Shown: in pieces, positions 52,952 through 61,427 of the stretch
Position numbering within the stretch: the stretch's first letter is position 1
Layout: each line of letters opens with the position of its first letter
Assembly (NCBI GenBank): GCA_964649195.1
Contig: CAZYPK010000005.1
Coordinates: 8,029-72,028 of the forward strand
Length of the DNA: 64,000 bases
Direction: 5' to 3'
From: JTS-RE9 sp964649195
Lineage (GTDB): Bacteria > Planctomycetota > Phycisphaerae > Phycisphaerales > Phycisphaeraceae
Made by a program: the position numbers and the translations under genes
The notes under the pieces: generated by a model
What the model saw: only the letters and a program-made list of their open reading frames with translations
Databases searched by the model: none
Told to the model about the DNA's origin: nothing

Positions 52952-54229
52952 TCACGCGAACAATGCCTTGACCGGCTCGCCGCCCTCCTCGACAAGGCGC
53001 ATCGGGCGCTGGAGCGGGGTCATGACCTTCTTGTTGTAGTTGATGCCCAGCGCATCGCAGATGGTGGCGTGAAGCTGCGGGACGCGGACGGCATCGTCCT
53101 TGGGGCGAACGCCGTCCTCATCGGAGGAGCCGTGCACGTAGCCGCCCTTGACGCCGCCGCCGGCCATGATGCAGGAGAAGCAGGCGGCATGATGATCGCG
53201 GCCGGCATCGCGGTTGATGCGGGGCGTGCGGCCGAACTCGCTGATCATCATGACCAGGGTTTTCCTGAGCATGCCGCTTGAGTGAAGATCGCCGATGAGC
53301 GAGGCGACGGCCGGGTCCATGACCGAGCCATGATTCCGCATGGCGGGGAAGTTGTTGGTGTGGGTGTCGAACCCGCCGCGGTTGATCTGCACGAAACGAA
53401 CGCCCTTTTCGATCAGCCGGCGTGAGAGCAGCGCTCCGCGGCCGAAGGGATTGTCGCCGTAACGGGCGATCGTTTCGGGCTTCTCATTTTCGAGATCGAA
53501 CGCCGCCAGGGCCGGGCTTCGCATGAGGCGGACCGCATCATCGACGGCCGTCTGCGTGGCATCAAGGCGAGGGTCGGCATTGGCGGTGTTGAACCTGGTG
53601 TTCATCTTCTTGAGGATGTCCAGCCGCTTGTCGCCGCGCGCCTTGGTGATGCCTTCGGGGAAGGCGAGATAAGGATCGCGCTCGCCGGGCAGGCCGACGT
53701 AATACGCTTCGCACTTCTGGCCGAGGTAGCCGGCACGCGGGGCTTCGCCGGAGATGGAGATGTAGGAAGGCAGATCGCTGATCGGGTCGCGCTCGTGAAC
53801 GACGACGGAGCCGATGCCCGGATGCTGAAGGTTGGAGGACTGGTTGTAGCTGGTCTGGAGTTGATAGGAAGCCCGGCCATGATCACCGTTGGTCCCGGCG
53901 ATGGAGCGGATGACGCTGATGTGGTGCATCTGTTTGGCGACGAGCGGGAAAATCTCGGAAATCCGGATGCCATCAACCGAGGTCTTGATCGGCTCGAACT
54001 CGCCCTGCGTGGGTCGGCCGGGCTTGGGGTCCCAGGTGTCGATGTGGCTCATGCCGCCGCCGAGCCAGAAGAGGATGACGTGATCGGCCTTGGCGTCGGC
54101 CGCGGCCTGCGTGGCGGCGGCGTGGACAAGGCTCTTCATGGAGAGGCCGAGGATGGCGCCGCCTGCCGCGCCGAGGATGGAGCGGCGGGAAAAGAAGTAG
54201 CCGGGGCAGCCGGGGGTGGCGTTGGACAT
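52952..54229 (-). CDS. DUF1501 family Tat-exported protein (second copy)
   Basis: The 425-residue product starts at MSNATPGCPGYFFSRRSILG. The twin-arginine motif SRRSIL is followed by a hydrophobic stretch, and GGAG precedes the start. Family text includes VILFWLGGGMSHIDTWDPKP, GDHGRASYQLQTSYNQ, FVQINRGGFDTHTNN and MMISEFGRTPRINRDAGRDH. This is the DUF1501 type that pairs with DUF1549/DUF1553 proteins, unlike the one at 2766. It lies 154 bases after the DUF1549 gene. Its exact biochemical role is unknown. Confidence 0.93.
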   Translation of the reverse strand: MSNATPGCPGYFFSRRSILGAAGGAILGLSMKSLVHAAATQAAADAKADHVILFWLGGGMSHIDTWDPKPGRPTQGEFEPIKTSVDGIRISEIFPLVAKQMHHISVIRSIAGTNGDHGRASYQLQTSYNQSSNLQHPGIGSVVVHERDPISDLPSYISISGEAPRAGYLGQKCEAYYVGLPGERDPYLAFPEGITKARGDKRLDILKKMNTRFNTANADPRLDATQTAVDDAVRLMRSPALAAFDLENEKPETIARYGDNPFGRGALLSRRLIEKGVRFVQINRGGFDTHTNNFPAMRNHGSVMDPAVASLIGDLHSSGMLRKTLVMMISEFGRTPRINRDAGRDHHAACFSCIMAGGGVKGGYVHGSSDEDGVRPKDDAVRVPQLHATICDALGINYNKKVMTPLQRPMRLVEEGGEPVKALFA

Positions 54230-54257
54230 ACGAATCACTCCAAGGGGTGGAGAATAA

Positions 54258-54382
54258 GAACAAAGTTTCGAGTTTCGAGTTCCGGGTTTCGAGTTAAGAA
54301 AGCACACATTGCCTCTCAACCTGCTCCGCGATTCAGATGTCTTTCAACTTGGAACTCGGAACTCGAAACTCGGAACTTTTCG
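54258..54382. repeat. Family G element, copy G3
   Basis: TTTCGAGTTTCGAGTTCCGG runs at the left and CTTGGAACTCGGAACTCG at the right are mirror images around a short centre. It fills the gap between the DUF1549 stop and the DUF1501 start. Confidence 0.85.
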
Positions 54383-54383
54383 T

Positions 54384-56579
54384 TCACGGCAGATACCGGA
54401 ACTCATTGCTGTTCAGCAGCGCCCAGCGCAGGTCCGCCATGCCTTCGATCGCGTTTTCCGCACCCGCAATCACTTCCTTGGCGAAGGCGATTTCATCGGG
54501 CCTGGCTTCACGGGTCAGGATTTCGCGGTAGGCCAGGGCGATGGCTTTGTCGAGGTTGGCGTTCCTGCCGGTGACGAGGTTGTGCATCGGCTCGAGCGGA
54601 CCCACGCGCGAGGCTTCGTGCGTCAGGCTGCCGTTGAGCAGCATCAGGGCCTGCCGCATCGAGGGCGTGATCTCCCGCACCTCGCCCAGCGCCTCACGCG
54701 CAGGCTGACCGAAGACCCGCAGAAAGTGCGGCCGCGGTGCCGGCGATTCCATGCGCATCGAAGAAGCAAACTTCGGGTTGTATCCAACTGTCACATCCAC
54801 ATACCGCGTGACATACTTCGCCCGCTGCTCCACCCGCTGAGCCACCATTCGGCGAGCTTCGATATCCTCCGGCGAAAGCACTTCCATCATCTGAATCTGC
54901 GGCTCATCCTGCTTCGCAGCCTCGGCAAGCACCTTGGTGAAATCCACTTCGACAGACATCTCAAGGTCATATCCGCCGCCCATCGGCTGCATCGCCATCA
55001 TGCCCCCGCCCCCGGAAGCACCCCCGGAAGCGCCCCCGGGGGCGCCCGCCATCATCTTGTCATCGCCCTTGCCCTTGCCTTTCTCGGCGGCTTTGGGCGC
55101 AGCCACCATCTTGCCTTCTTCATCCACCCGCACCCGCACCATCTGGCGGATCGTGCGTTTGAGCTGGCCATCGGGGTACTTTTCCTTCCACAGGTGCCCC
55201 GCTTCCACGATGGAATCGAACAGGGCTTCGCCGACCATCCGGCGCATCGGCGCCATCACGAACGCCTCCTCCGCCGCCACGCGGGTCGCTTCATCGAGGC
55301 CGGCGTATCGGCCGCGCTGGTAGGCTTCGCTGACCACGATCATCTTCACCAGGCTGCGGAAGTCGAACCCCGAAGCGACAAATTCGTTGGCCAGATGATC
55401 CAGCGCCTTGGGATGCGAAGGCTTGTTCTCGCTGCGGAAATCATCGATCGGCTCCACGAACCCGCGGCCCACCAGTTCCTTCCAGGCGCGGTTGGCCATC
55501 GACCAGGAGAAGTAGCGGTTGTAGGGATCGGTCAGCGTGGCGGCCAGGTGCTCGCGCAGCTCGCTCTTCTTATAAAGATCGGCATCCACGTTGATCTTGC
55601 GGATGTCGCTTTTGGCCTGCCCTGTCACATCAAAGTTCACCGGCTTTTTGATGTTGGAAATGTCCGCATCCACACCCGCCAGCAGATCATCGACCGATGT
55701 CTCCTTCTTCTGCGCCGCCGCCCGCTTCTTCGCTTCCTCGGCGCGGCGGGCAAGCATCCGATCCACGAACGGCTTCAGATTCCTGTTGTCAATCTGATAC
55801 AGAAACGCCGGCTTCACCGGCTTGCGATCGGTCACGCCCGGCGCGGCAGGCGGCCACATGATGCGGTTGGTGTTGCCTTCCGTCGTATAAATCATCCGGC
55901 TGAACTGCTGCTCGACGCGCTGCGTCCTGCCGAAGAACGCGGCAAAGCTGTAGAACTCCTCCTGCGTCCATTTGTCGAACGGATGATCGTGGCATTCCGC
56001 GCAGGAGATGCGGATGCCCAGGAACGTCTGAGCCGTGGCGCCGGCCAGCGCCATCGGGTCCGCTTCATCGCCGAGCACGAAACCGACTTCGGGTGTCTTG
56101 CCCGCCTTGCCGTTAGTCGAAATCATCCGGCGAACCATCTCGTCGTAAGGCATGCCCTCCTTCACCGCCTGGTGAACGAACGCCATGAACTGCGTCCCGC
56201 CCGCCTGGCCGGACCGGATGCGAAGCATGTCCGCGAAGAAAACCGTCCAGCGATCCACAAAGCGGTCATCCTTCATCAGCTTGTCGATGACGCGATCCCG
56301 ACGCTCGCCGGAGGGCCAGCCTTGATACTCGGCAATCTCCTCCGCACCAGGAATGCGACCGATCAGATCGACATAGACCCGGCGAAGAAAGGAAAGATCA
56401 TCCGTCACCGGAGCCACCTTGAGATTCCTGCCTTCGTTCTCCGACATGATGATGCGATCCAGTTCCGTCGGCCCCGCCAGTGAAGGCGACGCGACGGCGG
56501 CGAGCAGAAGCATCAAAGCGATGGAACGAACGAGGAAGGCATGAACCGGACCGGAACTTGAAGGGACTGCGTTTCTCAC
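54384..56579 (-). CDS. DUF1549/DUF1553 exported protein
   Basis: The product has 731 residues from the GTG with AGGAG at an 8-base spacing; the ATG at 56624 has no ribosome site and lies before that AGGAG. The signal peptide is RSIALMLLLAAVASPSLAG. The DUF1549 domain (residues about 40-260) has FLRRVYVDLIGRIP and a CAECHDHPFDKWT site, a CxxCH-type motif that could hold heme. The C-terminal DUF1553 part has RYFSWSMANRAWKELVGRGF and LLNGSLTHEASRVG. A glycine/methionine insert (GAPGGASGGASGGGG) is encoded by the CCCCCGGAAG repeat. It is probably co-transcribed with DUF1501. Confidence 0.93.
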   Translation of the reverse strand: MRNAVPSSSGPVHAFLVRSIALMLLLAAVASPSLAGPTELDRIIMSENEGRNLKVAPVTDDLSFLRRVYVDLIGRIPGAEEIAEYQGWPSGERRDRVIDKLMKDDRFVDRWTVFFADMLRIRSGQAGGTQFMAFVHQAVKEGMPYDEMVRRMISTNGKAGKTPEVGFVLGDEADPMALAGATAQTFLGIRISCAECHDHPFDKWTQEEFYSFAAFFGRTQRVEQQFSRMIYTTEGNTNRIMWPPAAPGVTDRKPVKPAFLYQIDNRNLKPFVDRMLARRAEEAKKRAAAQKKETSVDDLLAGVDADISNIKKPVNFDVTGQAKSDIRKINVDADLYKKSELREHLAATLTDPYNRYFSWSMANRAWKELVGRGFVEPIDDFRSENKPSHPKALDHLANEFVASGFDFRSLVKMIVVSEAYQRGRYAGLDEATRVAAEEAFVMAPMRRMVGEALFDSIVEAGHLWKEKYPDGQLKRTIRQMVRVRVDEEGKMVAAPKAAEKGKGKGDDKMMAGAPGGASGGASGGGGMMAMQPMGGGYDLEMSVEVDFTKVLAEAAKQDEPQIQMMEVLSPEDIEARRMVAQRVEQRAKYVTRYVDVTVGYNPKFASSMRMESPAPRPHFLRVFGQPAREALGEVREITPSMRQALMLLNGSLTHEASRVGPLEPMHNLVTGRNANLDKAIALAYREILTREARPDEIAFAKEVIAGAENAIEGMADLRWALLNSNEFRYLP

Positions 56580-56823
56580 GTGCCTGACTCCTATGCGAAT
56601 CGGAATCAACGATGCAATCATCAAGGCGATGCGGCCCCCGGAAACCTACCCGGGAACCTACCCGGAAACGAAACGGAACATCCCCCCGGAAGTCTTGACC
56701 ATATTACCACGCCGGTAACGGGCGGGCACCCTGTTTTGCAGGAGAAAACCGGATGGCCCGCTCAGGGATTATCGACCCGTTGCCCCCGCCGCTTGCGGGA
56801 AGCCGGGCGAAGGCTCGATGCCG

Positions 56824-56904
56824 ACTTCCATTCATAGCCGCACCGTCCGCGGTGCGCGCCTGCCGTCGCTGCGCCGCGACGCGCACCGAGGACGGTGCGG
56901 CTGC
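56824..56904. repeat. Family E copy E4 (diverged)
   Basis: TAGCCGCACCGTCCGCGGTG at the left and CACCGAGGACGGTGCGGCTG at the right form an imperfect palindrome. The rest of 56580-56981 has a CCTACCCGGGAA repeat near 56640 and no gene. Confidence 0.8.
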
Positions 56905-56981
56905 CTACAAACGCGACAATGCCGTTGTGCAAAGCGGGAAATCCGATTCCTCCAAATCGGGAAGAAAATTCGGCCACGGTT

Positions 56982-57863
56982 CTAATCAAAGTCGCTTTCA
57001 ATCCTGCAATTCGGCAAAGCCAGCCGAAGTGCTTCAACGCCTTGGCTCGTGACTTTCGTTCCCTTGATGGTGAGCTTTTTGAGGTTCGACAGCGACTTCA
57101 AATGTTCGAGGTCCGCATCGGTGATGGGATTGACCCCCAGGGCCAGGTCCGTCAGTTTCGAAAGCCTGCCGATCTCGGGCGGCAGTACGGTGAGTTGGTT
57201 GTTAAAAATATGGAGGGCCGTCAGCTTCGTGAGCTTGCCGATTTCCCGCGGCAGCGTCGTGAGTTGATTGTCGCCGAGGCTCAGGTTTTCCAGTTGCGTG
57301 AGCATCCCGATCTCCGGCGGCAGCGCGGAGAGACCATTGTTCCGAACAGTCAGATGCATCAACTTCGTGAGGTTGACAATCTCCGGCGGCAGCGTGGTGG
57401 GTTGGATATTCTCATCATCATCCCTGAAATGCAGCGTGACAGAATCATTCAGATACAGCGACGTCAGACTCGTGAGCTTGCCAATTTCAGGCGGCAGGCT
57501 GATGGGTTGATTGGAGTTGAGGCTCACAAAAATCAGGCGCTGCAGACGCTCATACAGGAATGGAATGTTCTGGACCCACTCAATCGCATCGTCGGAGTAT
57601 CCCACACCGAGTTCCGCACCGACATGCTCCAACACCTGGACCGCCGCCACCTCCCGCTGATACCGCACTTCGATCACACCCAGTGCAATCAACACAACAA
57701 CGAAAAACGCCAGCAGCCACTGAAAACACCGCCGCACCCACTTGGGCCACCCCACATTCCTGCGATACGTCTTCGGATCCCCCGCATCAAACGCACGGCC
57801 ACACTCCGGACAACTCCGCGATGAAATCATCTTCAGGTTGTACCGGCAGCGTTTGCAGAACAT
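56982..57863 (-). CDS. Zinc-ribbon, one-TM, leucine-rich repeat protein
   Basis: The product has 293 residues from MFCKRCRYNLKMISSRSCPE. The Cys pairs CKRC and CPEC form a zinc ribbon. WLLAFFVVVLIALGVI is a membrane span near residue 50. From about residue 100 there are 23-residue leucine-rich repeats: LPPEIGKLTSLTSLYLND, LPPEIGMLTQLENLSLGD and LPREIGKLTKLTALHIFN. The repeats would face the periplasm and bind a protein partner. It diverges from sucC. Longer readings lack support. Confidence 0.88.
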   Translation of the reverse strand: MFCKRCRYNLKMISSRSCPECGRAFDAGDPKTYRRNVGWPKWVRRCFQWLLAFFVVVLIALGVIEVRYQREVAAVQVLEHVGAELGVGYSDDAIEWVQNIPFLYERLQRLIFVSLNSNQPISLPPEIGKLTSLTSLYLNDSVTLHFRDDDENIQPTTLPPEIVNLTKLMHLTVRNNGLSALPPEIGMLTQLENLSLGDNQLTTLPREIGKLTKLTALHIFNNQLTVLPPEIGRLSKLTDLALGVNPITDADLEHLKSLSNLKKLTIKGTKVTSQGVEALRLALPNCRIESDFD

Positions 57864-58080
57864 CCATCGGATTGTAATCGGGACTGCAAAAGAATGTGCG
57901 TGCCTTTCAATACTTTGTGATCGCTTTGTCTTTGTGAATTTTGCGACTTTTTGCGGCCATCCAATCTTCGTTCGCCAAGGCGAACGGCTAAAGGGCGGCA
58001 CTCCTCTGGCCCCCGCCTCGCAACCTCGTTATCATCCGCTCTCTCCTGCAACCGGCTCCCCACACGGAAGGCTTTGCGAC

Positions 58081-59274
<1,194 letters not shown>

Positions 59275-59317
59275 GCGCCGGACATTCCATCTTCCATTCA
59301 GCCGCCGAATGACTGAG

Positions 59318-59421
59318 GCTGAAGCCGCCGGTGGCTGGGGCTGAAGTTCTGTTCCCGGCCACCTCCTGCTCTTCCGGCTCACTTGGGCCGGGGCTTCGCG
59401 GACTCAGCCCCAGCCGCTGAC
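59318..59421. repeat. Family D copy D6
   Basis: GGTGGCTGGGGCTGAAG at the left and CTTCGCGGACTCAGCCCCAG at the right. It fills the gap between two convergent stops (59274 and 59474). Confidence 0.85.
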
Positions 59422-59473
59422 GCACGAATTGTGCTCAAGCGGTTGTACCCACAGTTTCAGAGTGGTCGGACTA

Positions 59474-60820
59474 CTACTTGCCGTCTGAAAGCAGTTTGAT
59501 TTTGTAGCTGCCCGGACCGCCCTGGTGATCATCAAGGGAGATGGTGAACGCATTGTCCTGGTTCGTCGTGGTGATATGTCCGCGATTGAAGCCCGCTTCA
59601 TTGAACTTTTCCATCTTCAATCGTTCCACATCGAATCGGAGGGGAAACGGCTTGGAGGTGTTGCCTCCGTTGAGCCATTCGATCTCCCAGGGCTTTCCGT
59701 TGAGGGTGATGCTGTGCGGTTTGTTCCAGGACTTATGCACCCAATGCATGCCCGATGGTGTGATGACAAGCAGCGAGTGGCCGTCAACAACGCCTTGGAT
59801 GATCAGTTCCCTGGATGGACGCCCGGGCGATTTTTCAGGCGGACGTGCCGCGACGGCGATGCGGGCAAGTTCCGTGTTGACCTGATTCAATAGAACCGTC
59901 GCCCTGGTGCGGTCGAGGTCCGAATCGGAATGCAGGCTCAGGAACCTTTCGATGTAATGTTTGCTGTGTCGCAGAGTCGAATATTTTGCGGGCGCGCCGG
60001 CGGCATCCGCCAGTTCCTTGTACCACTGGCCCAACGCCAGGCTTTCGGACGCGGTGGCGTCCTGCTCCCTGATCGTCGCCGTCACGAGCCGCTTGAACCG
60101 TGCGTCTCCGGTCCGATCCAGATAGATGGCCGCGGCCTTGGGATCATCCAACTCCACCACATACAACTTCACAATCTCCTCCGCCGTCGCGTGGTCGGTG
60201 GCATTCTGCAACAGTCTCTCCTGCAACCGCGCGATCTGTTTCACCGCCCGGTCGCGGCTCATGGCGAACTCCAACTTCGTCTTGATCGTCTCCAACCGAT
60301 CCGATTTGCGCTGCACCGCAAGGGTGTTCGCCCGGCGATAATCCCCTGCGGCCTCCGCGTATTGCCTCTTCTGCGCCTTTTCATCACCCGTCGTGACGAA
60401 CAGATCGATCAGTCCATCACCCGCGTCGGCCCGTTCCTCCGCCTTGCCGGTGCGGGATTGCCGCGTGAGCAGGTCGATGAGCTTCGCGCGGGCGGCATCG
60501 CGCTGGTCTTCCCGTTCATCGGCGAGCAGTCGCATCGCCTCGATCGCGGCGGCGTAGCCGTCGGGATGCCGGCCCGCCAGGTCGCCGGCGCCATTGCAGA
60601 GAAGGATTTGAAGCCCGGGCGTGCCGCCGCTCTCCCTGGCGACGGCAAGCATCTCCCTGGCCAGCGCGATGTCATCGGTCCGGTCGGCGGTGGCGACGAC
60701 CTGCCTGATCTTCTGCCCGTAGAGCGAATCGAAGACCTGCCTGGCTTCGTCCGCCAACACGGTCGCGGCCGACATCCAGGCAGGAATGCAACAAACAATG
60801 ATGTTCCATGATCGCGGCAT
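59474..60820 (-). CDS. Exported helical-repeat protein, paralogue of the 30718 gene
   Basis: The product has 448 residues with GGAGG at an 8-base spacing before the ATG. The signal peptide is IIVCCIPAWMSAATVLA. Residues about 25-320 parallel the 30718 product step by step (FDSLYGQKIRQVVATADRTD, YAAAIEAMRLLADER, DDPKAAAIYLDRTGD and SKHYIERFLSLHSDSDLDRT). The C-terminal 120 residues differ: a beta-rich part (LLVITPSGMHWVHKSW and FTISLDDHQGGPGSYKIKLL) with no known match. So the same N-terminal scaffold carries two different ends. It is preceded by repeats H and I. Confidence 0.78.
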   Translation of the reverse strand: MPRSWNIIVCCIPAWMSAATVLADEARQVFDSLYGQKIRQVVATADRTDDIALAREMLAVARESGGTPGLQILLCNGAGDLAGRHPDGYAAAIEAMRLLADEREDQRDAARAKLIDLLTRQSRTGKAEERADAGDGLIDLFVTTGDEKAQKRQYAEAAGDYRRANTLAVQRKSDRLETIKTKLEFAMSRDRAVKQIARLQERLLQNATDHATAEEIVKLYVVELDDPKAAAIYLDRTGDARFKRLVTATIREQDATASESLALGQWYKELADAAGAPAKYSTLRHSKHYIERFLSLHSDSDLDRTRATVLLNQVNTELARIAVAARPPEKSPGRPSRELIIQGVVDGHSLLVITPSGMHWVHKSWNKPHSITLNGKPWEIEWLNGGNTSKPFPLRFDVERLKMEKFNEAGFNRGHITTTNQDNAFTISLDDHQGGPGSYKIKLLSDGK

Positions 60821-60837
60821 GGCGAAGCCTCCATCAG

Positions 60838-60971
60838 CCCGTTGAAAAAGTCAGAAGTCAGAGGTCAGAGATCAGAGGTCAGAGATCAGAGGTCAGAAAA
60901 GCATTCAATTTCCCAGTGGTTTGTTTCGCACTGACTTCTGACCTCTGACTTCTGACCTCTTTTCCAACGGG
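60838..60971. repeat. Palindromic repeat family H
   Basis: CCCGTTGAAAAAGTCAGAAG at the left and CTGACCTCTTTTCCAACGGG at the right are near-exact mirror ends. The arms are runs of GTCAGAG and TCTGACC heptamers. Confidence 0.9.
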
Positions 60972-61068
60972 CCGCTACGGGAGAATGCGGAATTCAGACA
61001 TTCATTGTACGGCATTCGCCTTCAAAAGGGCGGGATTTTGCGTGAACGTCGTACTTCAGAATTCGAAA

Positions 61069-61145
61069 CCACGGATGAACACCGATCAACACAGATCAAA
61101 AACCGCTTTTGCTCCTCATCTGTGTTGATCGGTGTTCATCCGTGG
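61069..61145. repeat. Palindromic repeat family I, perfect 28-bp arms
   Basis: CCACGGATGAACACCGATC (61069) through to 61096 is matched exactly by GATCGGTGTTCATCCGTGG ending at 61145, with a 21-base loop. It is the most perfect long inverted repeat in the window. 61146-61345 has no gene that I can support. Confidence 0.95.
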
Positions 61146-61345
61146 CTCATTTCAATGCTTAATAGAGTTCACGCAAAATCCTGCAAAAGGGAAGAGGAAT
61201 ATGAGCAAACCAGGGACGACGGGCAATGGCGGGGCAACGGCGATTCGCATCGACTTCACATGCGCGACCACGGCCGCGACGGGGTGCGTCGCGGCCGCGG
61301 ACGGAATGAAGGAGCGATTATGGTGGAGAACAGAGAAACTCGAAT

Positions 61346-61425
61346 GGGATTCCCGAACACCCAAGCCGCTTGCGGCTTCGCGATCCCTGGGTTCACGGTA
61401 TATCGGGGGTTATTCAGAAGTCCCG
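61346..61425. repeat. Family B copy B3 (inverted)
   Basis: Read on the minus strand it gives GGGACTTCTGAATAACCCCC, GATATACCGTGAACC and GCCGCAAGCGGCTTGGG, as in B1 but without the central 9-base array. It is two bases from the DUF3300 stop. Confidence 0.9.
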
Positions 61426-61427
61426 AA

